From positions 992,001-1,056,000 of the forward strand of contig JAQOTA010000065.1 in assembly GCA_029532415.1 (NCBI GenBank): a stretch of DNA of 64,000 bases, in the 5' to 3' direction. This document shows positions 35,145 through 47,061 of this stretch, piece by piece. This stretch comes from Marasmius tenuissimus. Its lineage: Eukaryota > Basidiomycota > Agaricomycetes > Agaricales > Marasmiaceae. Under the pieces are notes generated by a model. That model searched no databases, was not told where the DNA came from, and saw only the letters and a program-made list of their open reading frames with translations. Position 1 is the stretch's first letter, and each line of letters opens with the position of its first letter. A program made the translations under genes and the position numbers.

Positions 35145-37846
35145 GATTCAGTTGATAGTAAAGGATTTCGTGTCTCTCGTCTGGTTGTTGTCGGTGTTCG
35201 GGTAGTGGAGGCAGGCTGAAGTCCAAGTCGATAAATTCCGGCACTCTTATACTGGTGACCTGCTCCCGAGAAAACGCAACGGTGATCTATGGCAAGTGGC
35301 GGTCCGCTTGTGACGGAAGGGGACCGTAACGGTAACACGCTACGGGTGCTTTGGATGGTTCCGGTGAAGGTGTATCGAAGAAGAGCAAGTGAAATGCCAA
35401 GTTGGGTGTGGTATGTCATTAACGATTCAGGGCCAGGCTCCGGATATAAGATTTCCTCGCTTAGTAGATCGCCATCGTATTCAAGAATGTCGAGACGCCA
35501 GATCCATGGACCCCGTGCCCGATAAGTGTCTCTTTCAGCACTTGCAACTCGTGGTCAGCCTGAGCGGTGATCAAAGGGCCAGAGCTCACCCCGCAGGTTA
35601 CCTCAAAGCCCTGCTGTACTCTCAGTTCATCTCCTGCTTCAGATGAACGGCGTGAAACACGGATCTTTTCGAGTATAGCATATGGGGGTCTATAGAACTT
35701 ACGTTAGAGCTGCGGTGTATATGGCCAGCCAGATCGCTCCCGCCAATTGACAGCACGCACAGGCCTGGTAGCGGTGAACTCGAAAAAGGCTATAAAAGGT
35801 TTTTTTCAGTGTATGTTTCATGGTGGTTTTCGCGGGAAATGATAGAGACACTTCCTTGGATAGCTAGTTTCTAGAAGGAATCGTGGACGCTTTGCCGATT
35901 GCGAGAGTCTTTGACACAGCTGGGAACAACAGCGAATTGACAACGAAGTTTTGGTGACCACCTGCCTTTGTTGGGTGGGGCTTACGTGTACATTTCTCAC
36001 GAACATATCCTTGCTCGCCGCCATTGCCTGCCTGCGAGCAAATTTGCCTTGAACTGGCGTTGCCCGTAACTCATAGATTCCCTCGCCACCAAGTACGCTC
36101 TAAGTGGTGGCCGATCACAGCGTGGCCACACAGCAGAAATATCTGGCGAGTCAATCAGATCTCAACTATCAAAGAACAAAGTCATGATGTATGAGGGCGG
36201 TAAGCAACGCTGACCCACCTCTCCGATCAGCTGGACATCTTGCTGTTGGGCCACGAGATGATATGGCTTGGAGATCAGTATAAAGCGCAATGAATGAGGC
36301 TGGCGCTGATGGGACTTACTCATGGAGACTTGCATGGAGAATCCAACAGACTTCGGCAACTTGCGAGTCGAAACCTTTGTATCGCTTAATCCCGGTTTCT
36401 CGCGACGGCCACCCTTGAATGCAATGGTCTCGAGATGGGAAAATGACGAAGGCGGCTTACGGACCATGTTTTTGCTTGTTACTTGTCAAAACATGCTGCA
36501 GGCGGCGTCGAGTCCTCTTTAAATTCATCTGGTGGCAGTCCATTCTAATTTCCGAAGATAATATCTAGCGACTTCGTGAGTTTCTTAATGTTGTCAATCA
36601 TATATCACTTCTGATTGATATGGAAGGCGTAGTTCGGTGGCCGTCTCCCCCTTGTGCCTATTATGAGCCTGGTACTTACACAGGTGGGTCACGGAGATGT
36701 TCTATCGCGCCTCCCAATTCAGTTGTTATTTCTCCGGTAGTCATGCATACACTATCCGGTTTTGTCGAGTTGCTGTCCGACCTCTGAGTTATCCATCTCA
36801 TGTTCACTAACTCAGCTGATGCACGGGGCCACTTGAACTCACGGCAACACCCTCTGTGTGGCGTAAGTCAACTAACTATGGTCCAAATATCGTCCCAATG
36901 ACATCTCATGGCTATCCGCCGCCAGCCTTGCCGTAGTACAATCTAGTGGCTCCCTCCTACCCAGGGCTCCAAGCGTCTTTCTCTCTGAGCTTGGCAATTC
37001 ATTTGTCCCACCTCATATCGGTCCGACATGATCAGCTTTACGGATGCCTTGTCGAGGCCGAAGAAGAAACGGCAACGTGCAAAAGTTGAAAAGGAACTAG
37101 CTCAGCTGCTTATCACCCCTGCAAGTCTTCGTACACTAGTACGTTAATGCCTACGAGCTTGGGTGGCACGAACAATCGCTCTATTACCCGTCAACGGCGA
37201 GTGTAGTGTTGGACTGACCGCCTTGGCGTATCTAATCATTCACGTTCTTGAAAAGTTGACTGTTCGCGCGTTTGCCTCCTCCCTGGGGAGTCCCTTCTTC
37301 TTTCAAGCGAATTTGTGGTCGCACTGAGGTGTGCAGTCAGGTGCAGGCCTTCGGCAAAGTCTTTGACTCGAAGAGCTGTCACTTGCCCACTCACCAGCCG
37401 CTCAAACCCGTCGTCAGGGTGGCAGGTGTAAGCAATTACCAGCCCTGTAAAAATGCTGTTGTTTTCCTGTCCCAACCTCGCCGTGGCGTGACCGAGGCTC
37501 CAGAGGAAGTGATAAAATCGATGCTACTCAGAAATGGCAAGTCGAAGCTCTCCGTCTTGGCCATTTATCTCCGTCGAGGCTTCGGGTTTGTTAAGACCGC
37601 TGTCATGTTCATTCTAAACGAGCGAGTCAAAGCGTCGAGGGAATCATGACACAGGGCAACCCCAAATCAAGTTTACGGTCTATGTCGTATTTCGCCACTT
37701 CCAGGGACTACTTTGAGCCTCGAGGCGACGTGCCAACCTAATTGTTCTTCGATCATGATATCCCTTGATTCTTTGAGCCCATCAATTGTAGTAGTCGCGG
37801 ACACTAAGATGCTTGACTTGGAAAAGCGCTTTGTCCCCCTTCTCAT
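35145..37846. other. stretch without a supported gene
   Basis: About 2.7 kb. The longest frame on the plus strand (37272-37649) has no domain. A Lys/Arg-rich frame of 39 codons starts at 37029 and could be a short exon, but no partner exons were found. The region probably holds decayed sequence. Confidence 0.4.
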
Positions 37847-39400
37847 CTAAACTCCACTGCTTTCGTGTATTGTAATATCCCGAGCGAGCTCTAACATACT
37901 CTGAGAAATTTCAGCCGTTCCTTTAGTGAGGACGTCCGGATGAAATGACGAAGGGCAGTTGCACTCACCGTACCCAGTGACGATTTCCGAGTTTTCGTCG
38001 GGGTCCTCCGCCAAACTCGCTATCAACCCTTCACGAAGGAGGACTGGACTAGGAGCGGCCAGCATGGGCGTATCGTTTCCTGGGCGGAGGAAGTATACCA
38101 ATGAAATTCTATGGAAATGAGCCTGGTCTGGCGGCGGTCGGACGACTCGATGAATGCAGCTCTTGACATATCCCTGAATTCAGTTTTTTAGCACCATCTT
38201 CCCAATAAGGACAAGATCTAGTACTTTCGTCAGGAAGGTCATCACGTCTGCTGCATTGCAAGTAATCCCCTCCGAGACGGGCTTCACCCATTTCCATTCG
38301 TTGGAGGGGGCAAGAATTTGCAAACTATTACATCATGATCGAGTCAGCGTTTCTGGAAAGATGTTTGGTCGTTAATCTGCGTTGGACTCACGCCGCGACA
38401 GGCTGATTGAACAGAAGTGTCAACGAGCCTCGCATATTGAAAGGTCTGAGCGATTTTCCAACTCAACAACCACGCATTCTGCTCACCGAAGTCTATAATA
38501 ATATTTTTGGGGTAAGTAGTGTAGCACAGCCCTCCTTTCGGTAACAGACTACCCACCGGTATGACCACCCAACCACGTATCCTTCATTTTGCGGTCCTCA
38601 TCCTCTGCACGTGGATGGTACTTCAGCTAGTAAGAAACGCGTGGTTAAACCCTGAATGCAGTGATGTCGCTAAGACTATCCCAACCATTCGGATATGATC
38701 TTCTGAGGGTTTTCCAAAATCGTGTCGTTCGACGAAGTAATCTTCGGGAAGCTCTAGGATTATTGCAAGTAGTATTAGGAGGCGACGTAGGACCTTTTCG
38801 TAACACAGGAGTTGGAACTCGGCAATGTCCCGCGTATATTTATTGATTAGGTCGTGAAGAGGTTCAGCCACACCACCTGTGGACGACGGAGACAACTTGG
38901 CGATATTCAACTGAGGTCCAGTATCTCAACATGATTGAATTTCTCTTGCAAATGATTTGATTACATACCATTTCAACGTTCTGTGTCACTTTGCCCTTGT
39001 CTTCCTTCAAATTCATCTCCCGTGGCTGGCGATATCCGAAATGGCTATCCCGAACGGTCATTAAACATCCTCTGAGTAAGGAGACCAGTCACCTTCCGCC
39101 GCCTACATAGTCGGTAACGACCTTGGTCTTCTCCTTGAGAGATTGGTCGAAGAACGCGTTCGCAATCGCGAACTGCCGATCGATTAAGCTTTGGGGGATA
39201 CCAGAGTTAATTACCGTCCAAAACCCCCAGGTAGTGACGGCATCTCTGAGCTCCGCAGCCAGAGACTCTTTTCCTCCTGGCGAATCGAACCTCGAAAGGT
39301 CCACAGTGAGGAGCGGTGCCCAGTCCAACTCCGCCTTGGTTTCGGGCGGGGGCACCCAGCTGTCAAGGTCGGCGGAAATCATGATGGCGTCGGATGCCAT
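37847..39400 (-). CDS. 2-oxoglutarate/Fe(II)-dependent dioxygenase (isopenicillin-N-synthase-like)
   Basis: I read nine exons: 39400-39093, 39044-38969, 38910-38686, 38626-38557, 38492-38487 (6 nt), 38428-38392, 38324-38225, 38173-37969 and 37920-37847. The phases fit throughout, and the total is 1101 nt, encoding 366 aa. The N-terminal DIOX_N region is seen (TVDLSRF, TWGFWTVINSGIP). The C-terminal jelly roll has the metal-binding HxD in GGHTDFGSLTLLFNQP and the distal His in SCIHRVVRPP. The 2OG-binding Arg is in HRISLVYFLRPG. All three metal ligands are present only if the 6-nt microexon is included. Fungal members oxidise secondary metabolites or amino-acid derivatives. The substrate is unknown. 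It is transcribed in the same direction as the F-box gene, 174 bp downstream of that gene's stop. Confidence 0.85.
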
Positions 39401-39574
39401 GTCGTCGTGGTCTTTAAATCGTTCCCAGGCGTTGTGAGTCGGAGGGCAGATGACAGCGGTTCTCTGGGAAGATTCGCAGCATATGACATCTTCTTGTGGT
39501 CCGATGCACGAACAAGTGAATAAGATGGGTTTATTTTTGTGCGAATTGCAATACGCTATTTGGCTATTAGAGGC

Positions 39575-41327
39575 TTACCCATACCGAAGAACAATGATTC
39601 GACCGAGGTCTCCACAAAGCAGGACTGCGGTTGCGAGGCCATCGTCAAAGTGAACATGACCAATTGCTCCCAGATAGGTTTCTAGTTCTGGGGGCACCTC
39701 CAAAACCTTCCTCGCGAGAGGCTTGCTCGTACCAATGTTCAAGCAGGCAAGTCGAAGCTTGAACGGCTTCCTTTTTCTTTTGGTAATGAATAAGACGGAG
39801 GACAATGAATCGGCCCTCTGCGGCCCATCACTAGCCATAGGCTGCCTTACATCGTGTGATAGGTCCTCCACAAACCGCTGTTGTGATGAACTATCTGGAG
39901 AAAGGGACCACTGTCTGTACTGGAACTGGTCAGGGTTGGTTGAATCTGAAGACCGAATATAGACAAGGGTTGAAATTAGATTCGGGCTGGTGGAGCATGA
40001 GTAGAAGGCATTCATTGCGACCCAGTGGGGAGCGAGCGCCACTTGCGTGGCTTCGTAGGAGTGGCCCAGATTCTCTGACATACAGAGATATTTCACGCGG
40101 GGCTCGGGGGAGTTGCCAGGGTATGGTAACAGTTGGTGGGGAATACGCCACAAGTTCGTAAAGGACGCGTCTTCTCTGATGATATGGAGTTCTTTGTTCT
40201 TGAGATGCAGTAGGTAATCCGACGACTGGGAACCCCGATCCTGCAGCGCCGTCAGATCTATCTGTAGAGATGTAATGTCGTGACCTACCTCAGCGATAGC
40301 GAGGATGATGTCCGTCGTTATTTCTGTTGTTGTACCGGTGGTAGTTTCATGCGCCACAACTTTGAGAAACTCGTTCTCCCCTCCCGCGCCTTGCATAGCG
40401 ATTGGGTATACGACGACATTCTCATCAATGCACATGTCAAGCAACGGCAGCCCGGCTAGTGGATCGGTCTCCACGGAGGGGATCCGCTCCAGAATCATGC
40501 CGACTTCCCACCGATTTGCTTTCAATCGATGATAACGGACTTCCAAGGTGAACATTCCCGGCCTACGGGTACATGGGAATGTGGTTGGAAAGGACTAGGA
40601 AGGCAGAGAACTCGTATTTGACGTACTTCGTAGCATCGTCGTGAGACAAGTTCATTTGTAGCGCCAAGGTACATCGACCGTGTCCATGGTAAGGTTGGGA
40701 CATCGCGTACAAACGGTAAGGCCATTCAACCGAGCAAAGGGTAGTTCCCTCGAGATAATTGAAGCAAGAGATGCGGGTGCACAAAACCGTGGATACTTGA
40801 GAATTGTCGAATGTTTTACTGTCAGTAGATTCTGGAGTGCCCGAGCCTGGGATGGATTTGGCATCTTCCTGCCGATAGTATGCCTTTTCTCCGATGATGA
40901 GAAGAGGACAGCCTGGAATCGCAACAAAGTTTTCTTGGAACCCGTAAGCTCCGTCGAAGCCGTCATACGTCTTCCAATCACGTAGACGAGGCTCATCCTG
41001 GTTCAGATTGTTCTCCTGTGCGACCATGCGAGCTGCGATACCTCGAAGCGTCGTGGAATCAAGATGCCAGACACTTTCGTAAGGTGAAAGCGGAAGCGGT
41101 TTGGTATTGTTTACCAGGACATTCGCCCAGTACGCATGCTCGTGGCTGCTCAACTCTCGCATTCTTCGGCAGGTCTGTTCTTACAGATAACGATCACGAT
41201 TAGACGTCCGTCGAGTGGAGGAGCGAATGGTACATACCAGAGCTAGATTGAAGGCGTCGTGCAGCCCCAGAGAATGCGCAACTTCGAGGATAACATCGTC
41301 GGGAAATTCAAGAAACTCCCGACTCAT
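39575..41327 (-). CDS. F-box protein
   Basis: Three exons (41327-41238, 41174-40627 and 40562-39575) encode 541 aa. An N-terminal F-box-like motif is present (LEFPDDVILEVAHSL, then NLALTCRRMREL across the first intron), which would bind Skp1 in an SCF ubiquitin ligase. The remaining ~490 residues have no repeat I recognise. Beta-rich phrases recur, and this kind of C-terminal region is common in the large, fast-evolving F-box families of Agaricomycetes. The substrate is unknown. I chose 41327 because the F-box begins within six residues of this Met; upstream in-frame sequence has no such signal. Confidence 0.8.
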
Positions 41328-41699
41328 TTCGGTAACGGAAGACAAAGAGGAGATGGTAGTCCAAGCTTGAGATGATCGTGGGAAGGAAGCCGCTGGCTTG
41401 GCGAAACGTGATCCGGACGGACATCTCCGAAATGTAAGTAGCTTTTCTCCCTTCCGATTCCCCACCTTGCCGAATACAACCTACAAGAAAGTCCGTTTGC
41501 AAGATCACTGGTACTAGTCGCGTCCCGAGCCTATAGGAATACTCGGATATGATCAAATCTTCACACGTTCGTCACAGGATGAGCTCTTATTCGAACCAAG
41601 AGATTCCCTGACTGCTTGAATCTCTCATTAATGGTCTCAAGTTGCCTCTCCGGGATCCCCTCGAGGACTTCGTCTCTCAGAACCTAAACAATACGTTGC

Positions 41700-42605
41700 G
41701 TATCCGTCGAATTCTCTTGAAAGATCTCTCCCAAATCTCCATTGCATACTTGCCAAAAGCTCATCATCCTATACGCGACCTCGCATAACTACCACTTCTC
41801 TATCATTGGCCAGCGCTTTCGAGATGTCACTGTCTCCGCACCGCATTTATGGACCTCTTTACATGTTATCTATCTTTGTACTAAGAGGAACGAGTTCTCA
41901 AGGAGGAGTAAGGGATGGCCTTCTCTTGTTGACGCGAAAGGCAATCTGTTATGGCTCGTTTGCTCCCCAAGCTCCCTCTTTTGTTCTCTCTGGTCACCGA
42001 GTCTTCCATTTACTCCAACGAGGGTTTGTGTGACCTTCTTGAAACGACCAAGTTCATGGAAGTTTTATCAAGCATCTTCTCTAATCGAAGCAGTTCAGTT
42101 TAGGAGTTTCTAGGATTGTTGCGGACCAGCTATTTACCCATCGGTTCGCTGAAAAGGACTTTTTCGCTCCGTAGAAAAGCAGGAAAACATCTGTTATCAC
42201 CCCTCAGGACGTGGGGATTCAGTGGACACCAGTCAGAGAATGAGACTCTCTTCCTGTTCAATGGTGTCATGGGGCATACCTAAGCCCCCGAAGCCTGTAT
42301 TTGTATGTACCTCTATCCACGTACACTATGGAGTATCAAGACCTTACACACCTTCAAGTCGAGTCCAGCGTCGACTTTCGTTGTCGGTTAGAGTGCTTCT
42401 CTTATCCAACAGAACTCCCCGACCTTCGAAGTCTAGCCTTGGCGTCCGCCTGCTTGCTAGAGTAATGACTAGCAGTCGCTGTGATGCTAATGTGTCCCTC
42501 TTCCCTGCGATTCGTGACCTGGAGTTATATATCGAGCTGTTGGGCCTGTCCAAGCCTATCCAAGAGGGACAATTTCTTATTTCTTCAAGTCCATCCAACC
42601 GCTAA
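41700..42605 (+). pseudogene. F-box-type gene relic
   Basis: A plus-strand segment near 41810-41870 encodes QRFRDVTVSAPHLWTSLHV, which matches the post-F-box phrase common in basidiomycete F-box/LRR proteins (RWRxVAxxTPxLWSSL). Upstream the frame meets stops where an F-box should be. Downstream the readable pieces sit in different frames, for example LFPAIRDLELYIELLGL near 42500. I could not join them with plausible introns. This suggests a decayed gene, unrelated in detail to the intact F-box gene at 39.6-41.3 kb. It ends just before a TIR element. Confidence 0.45.
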
Positions 42606-42728
42606 TAATCGAACGAGGACTTCGACGCACCGTTGTCGCGACTATGGCTTCCACTTCACCTTTCTCTCCGATCTTGACATCCCGGGAGTCCGAAGGCAGA
42701 CCTTGAAGGAGCTGCCTTTGGAACAATA

Positions 42729-43244
42729 GGTAGTTTGCGTGACACGGGTAGCGTGCGAAAAGCATTGCGTCACACGAACCGTTCGATATTTTTTCATGAT
42801 TTTGCGTTGCGTGCGGCCACCACGACCTAAAAAATTTTTGTTCATCTTCCATTGAAAATCATGATGACCCAACAGTATACAGCGCAGAGAGATATAAAAT
42901 TGCTCGTACCACACCGAAATCCTTTTCTTTCTCGCTAACTTCACCATAGATGCCCGCTCAACACAACCTCGGCACGAACGATACGCTGGCTGATGACGTC
43001 AAGGTCAAAGTCTCGTCAGTCTACAGCCCCTCCTGGTCGGTCTAGCGACAAATCGTTGTATGTTTGATGGCTGAGAGCCTAAGATACTTTGTTTTGAGGG
43101 CATTTGAATCCAGAGTATTGCTGCAGGATTAGAGGAACTGAGTGAGTTTCAAGTTGGTCTCACGCAACGCAAAATCATGAAAAATATCGAACGGTTCGTG
43201 TGACGCAATGCTTTTCGCACGCTACCCGTGTCACGCAAACTACC
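42729..43244. mobile_element. 516-bp TIR element with 85-bp inverted ends
   Basis: Left arm 42729-42813 and right arm 43161-43244 are near-perfect inverted copies, beginning GGTAGTTTGCGTGACACGGG. TA flanks both ends, consistent with a Tc1/mariner-type target duplication. The two ends are almost identical, which suggests recent movement. There is no transposase frame, so it would be non-autonomous. The interior is not repetitive and looks like captured gene sequence. The element lies next to the F-box relic. Confidence 0.8.
42893..43045 (+). other. promoter-like segment and short coding exon inside the TIR element
   Basis: Inside the element a TATA-like GATATAAAA (about 42891-42899) is followed by a CT-rich leader and an ATG at 42950. 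The frame from there codes for 31 residues (MPAQHNLGTNDTLADDVK and onward) and stops at 43045. A GT after GACGTCAAG could be a splice donor. The order TATA, pyrimidine-rich leader, ATG is that of a normal fungal gene start, so the element may have captured the 5' end of a host gene. I do not recognise the peptide. Confidence 0.4.
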
Positions 43245-45174
43245 TAATAACGTTTAAAACTCTTGGTGACTTTCTCGGAAATTTACCAGACGAACCCGGT
43301 TGCTGAGAACCGGGGAATCCGGTCCCAAAAGTAATTTATAGTGCTCTAAAGGGTTAAAGTTGAGGTTCAGTCAGCTCCGTGGACAGCTAACTACGTAGGT
43401 AGTATCACCAAGCAGCTTAGGACGGAGTACAGAGACCCCCTGCTGTCTTCACTGCTCCGCCGTCTATCGTTGAAGAAGTGGGCTTCAACAGTGGAGACAC
43501 GGGAAGACGACTTGTCAATAGAGGGTCCAGACTGTCGTCCATCCTCAAACTGTATTCCCTTGTGGCTCGGGGATGGAACTCGATGCTTCATGCCGACCCA
43601 AGTTGCTGAATATGTCGAGGGGCTGCTATGTTGAAGCCGAGGATGTCCAGGCAACTCATCCGAGAGGGATAAAACGGAGATCGCGTCTTCTTCTGTTCCG
43701 ACAGATCGAGGACATGAAGGCCGTAGGAGTGACATGACCCTGTGGTTTCCCTTGTCGTGGAGTCGCTCAAGAAAACGGCCCTAGACGATCCACTGTACGC
43801 TGGTGTTGACCCCTCCGTGTCTCGAAGTTCTTGGCGATGGCACGAGAGGACTTCCAGGGATCTACTAGTTTCAGGCAAAATTAATTCCTGCGACTCGGAG
43901 ATCTAATACTCTATACCTGGTGTGTGTGTATGGCAATTCTTCTGCGCGAGAAACCCGTACGTTCCGGCTCTCGGGTTTATCACAGAACCAAACTAGAACT
44001 TCGGGGACATAGTCAAGATGCGTGGCTCAAATCGGCAGATGTTCTCTTTCGGAACCGCCCTGTTCAATGACCTTGACATGGATCGGGCGAAAGGCACTAG
44101 CACACGAACGGCAATCTCCGCGACCAGAAGAATTGTATGGTACATACATATGTATCCACGTCGATGAAATGAACGGACTGCTACATCCCACTTTTCAAGC
44201 GGTGCCGGCATGGCCCTATTCCGCAACAAGTAATACAGACGCCACGATGTTCGGAAGCGCATCGAAATGGGTCCATAGGACAGGCCCAACACTTGAGTTG
44301 AGGACACTAAAGAGACGTGACTACTGGCAGGGTCAAGTGCCCGATCCGAAAGAGATAGATGTCAAGACTGGCAAGAGGAGCTAGTTGCATAGGAAGATAA
44401 GGAGACTTACCCCAATAGTTCTGGCCGTGGTGCGTCTTAGGTTGGCTGGACCCACATTGATCGAAGCTTGTCCAAACGGCGGGGTCAAGGAGCCTGACTT
44501 TGCATTGCTGCGCTACCCTTCGGCCTTCCTGTAGACAAAGAGTATCCTAGGGGGCATAGTACAGGAAACAGGGTGAATGAGAAGGTCTCCTATCGATTCT
44601 ATGTGCCCGACATAACCGTTCTTCATGTGTATCGGTTTCAGTGAAGTCGGCGGGCGAGAGAAAGAAGGTTGTGAGCCGAGAGGAGCATTCTCATGATCGC
44701 GCGAGGTGGAGTCGAGGCGGTAGCTCAATACGAAACCATATTCCGGCGAAAACTGACCTCCTGAAGCTTGAACCTTGAGAGTGTTCAATGAGCGTCCGCG
44801 CGTCCATCAAAATGGGAGCAGACCGACGGAAATTGGATGATATAGACTTCATTTACGTCGAGTTCGGGTTTGACAGACGCCCGTGCAGCGGGTCTTACTC
44901 CCTCGCCCATCTCGAGCATCGATTTTAATTTGCATTGCTGTGTGAAGGATCCGAAATGGCATTGCGGGAGTGACACGGATAGCGGAGCAAGCGTTAGGAC
45001 CGCGACCGAAAGAGATTCATTTCAGGGTGTGTCCACATGTAATACATACGTTCCTTCGGTAAAGGGCGAAACCAAGGAACTGGAAGGAAAACATGTTGGT
45101 TAGGCTGGGGGAAGACCTGGCCTCAACAAAGAAGCTGTACGGCGCACCAGTTTCCCTAGCCTCGTCCCTCCTCT
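43245..45174. other. stretch without a supported gene
   Basis: About 1.9 kb. The minus-strand frame 43391-43735 encodes a Ser-rich piece that could be an exon of an unrecognised protein, but it lacks convincing partners. Other frames are short. No repeat family was identified apart from the element at its left edge. Confidence 0.4.
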
Positions 45175-45845
45175 CTAGGAAGCTTCGGCCCTCCCTTTCA
45201 ACCCTTCTGCCATGGCTCTCGTTCCCTTAAGGATGTTATGGCCGACAAAAAACTTGATGACATACGCCAACAACCCTCTGAACACCTCGTAGCTCTCGTA
45301 CTTGACCTTTCCTTCAGCCGTTTTGGTGAGCATCTGCCACCTCTCCGCCTCGAGAAGAAAATCCGGCCCATTCGTTCTCCATGCCACACGGTAGTTGTCT
45401 TTGTCGAGATGGTTTATCCAAATTCTCGTCGAGTTTTTCTGCCACGGCCATAGCTCGGAGGATGGTCTCATTGTCGGAGGAAGGTGAACTGGACTCATCA
45501 GGACATGGACACCAACAGAAGGTGTTTGCTCAGCCAGCGGGGTGCCAGTCTTGGAGTCTACAATAGTCTGGTTTCGCCTGGAGATGAACAATGGTACCGG
45601 TTTAAAACGTCGTTAATGTACGCTATCGAATGTCGCTGCTCACACAAAAGGATTCCTATGCACCGACAGAGTCAACTCAGATTTGACACAAGAGTTATTG
45701 TACCGACAGACCATTCTTTGTACGATCCGAAATCCAGTATGATTGACCACACTTTCTCGATGGGTGCATCAATCATGATAGAGTGAGAAGCAATAAAGAT
45801 TGCGCTCGAAGACTCTGGAGGCGTATCGCTGTTCCAGGCGACCAT
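45175..45845 (-). CDS. SRPBCC (START-like) ligand-binding protein
   Basis: Three exons (45845-45712, 45655-45644 of 12 nt, and 45577-45175) encode 182 aa. The fold family is suggested by the start IMIDAPIEKVWSIILDFGSYKEWNPFVR, where the W-NPFV phrase is restored only by the microexon. The middle has beta strands (RIWINHLDKDNYRVAW) and the end has a long C-terminal helix (RAMAEGLKGRAE). SRPBCC proteins form a deep hydrophobic pocket; fungal members resemble polyketide cyclase/dehydrase-like proteins and mostly have no assigned ligand. The start at 45845 is in a good context (CACCATGG). Confidence 0.78.
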
Positions 45846-46383
45846 GGTGAGAGTAAGGAGAACAGCTTCACGCGAACATTCGGGCCAACACTTCAAAGGC
45901 TTCCGAATCCGGGAGGGATCCGGGCCGTTCAAGTCTTCAAATTCGTCTCATTTCGCTCTCGCGACAGTCGAATGTCCATTGTCCAGCTCTCCAAGAGTCA
46001 GGCCACGTTTGTCACAAATTTGAGCAATGCGTAATTATCATGATCATGATCCTCGATGTATCTAAGTACAAGAGCCACGGATACTAACTATTGTAAGCAA
46101 TTCTAAGCATATACTGCTCTATCCAGCCGGTCCCCCAAACGGAGAACACTGGACGTTCCTAAATGCTGGAAATAGGGAATTCGGGAACGAGCAGCGAGAA
46201 GGCCGAGAGACCTCAGTGGCTACATCCAGAAGCCTCCGGATCGACCCATAGCACGTTGAGGGGTGCATTATCTGCCCTAAACCTCCCTAAAATAGCACGC
46301 CCCAAATTCGAGTGGAAGTGCTTCACGAAAGCCTTCAATTTCAATGACCCCCATTCGTCCTTCACCTCTGGGAATTTCACCCC
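45846..46383. other. intergenic
   Basis: About 540 bp between the start of the SRPBCC gene and the stop of the next minus-strand gene. It should hold the SRPBCC promoter and the neighbour's 3' UTR. No further gene is seen. Confidence 0.5.
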
Positions 46384-47061
46384 CTACTCCTCTGGAATGG
46401 CCATAAGGTCAGAGAGATGCCGTTGATGCCTCTTGGTCCTGTCACTGTGAGAGGGGGAGGGCGCTGCACCCTCAATCGCGGAGGACTTCTGGTGCGTCTG
46501 CAGAAGCGGCACGGTGATGGGCGTTGAATAGAAAATGTAGGGTTCGTCCTCCGGAATGGACGTGAGATGATATGCAGGGTAATGAAGTGTGGTCGGGGAA
46601 GTGCGTGGCGAATATGAAGATGATCTCTGATGCTTTTTGTCGTTACTGGGATAGAGATGGCTTTTCAGATCGTCGGAGGACGAAATGCTGTGTCGGTTTC
46701 TGCGGTGTCCCTTCGATCTACCAGTCGACGCACTCGGAGAGGGCGGAGAGGACATCTTGGAGGTGTTGGTGTAGGATGACTGGGATTTCACCCAGCTTTG
46801 TACTCGATCGCTGCCGCCTGGAGCAGCTGGGTTCATAATGAAAACAACGCGTGCCCGTCTCTGGGCCGGTGACTCGACAAAGGCGGACTGCCTGCTGGAG
46901 ATGGTGTACGAGTCGGGCAGCATGTTGAACGAGAATGGGACTGATGCTGATGGAAGTTTAGTGTTAGAGCCCAGGAACCCCTTTATGGTACGATCTGAAG
47001 ACGAACCAGAGCCGAACGAAACAAGGTTGTTGGTGGCATTCGACAAAGCGGTCGTGATCAT
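46384..47061 (-). CDS. Ser-rich small protein ending in IPEE, paralogue of 17167-17835
   Basis: A single uninterrupted frame of 225 aa, rich in Ser, Pro, His and Arg and probably disordered. It is a relative of the 222-aa protein at 17.2-17.8 kb. Both have DSYT near residue 50 followed by E(S/T)P-xx-RRAR-xx-FI (here residues 63-75), then SWV(K/Q)xQ, and both end in IPEE at the stop. The spacing of the first two blocks is nearly the same in the two proteins, while the rest has diverged. Other small features, such as Lys/Arg clusters and SIPEDEP (residues about 167-173), are specific to this copy. No known domain. Length and single-exon structure agree between the pair. Confidence 0.7.
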   Translation of the reverse strand: MITTALSNATNNLVSFGSGSSSDRTIKGFLGSNTKLPSASVPFSFNMLPDSYTISSRQSAFVESPAQRRARVVFIMNPAAPGGSDRVQSWVKSQSSYTNTSKMSSPPSPSASTGRSKGHRRNRHSISSSDDLKSHLYPSNDKKHQRSSSYSPRTSPTTLHYPAYHLTSIPEDEPYIFYSTPITVPLLQTHQKSSAIEGAAPSPSHSDRTKRHQRHLSDLMAIPEE

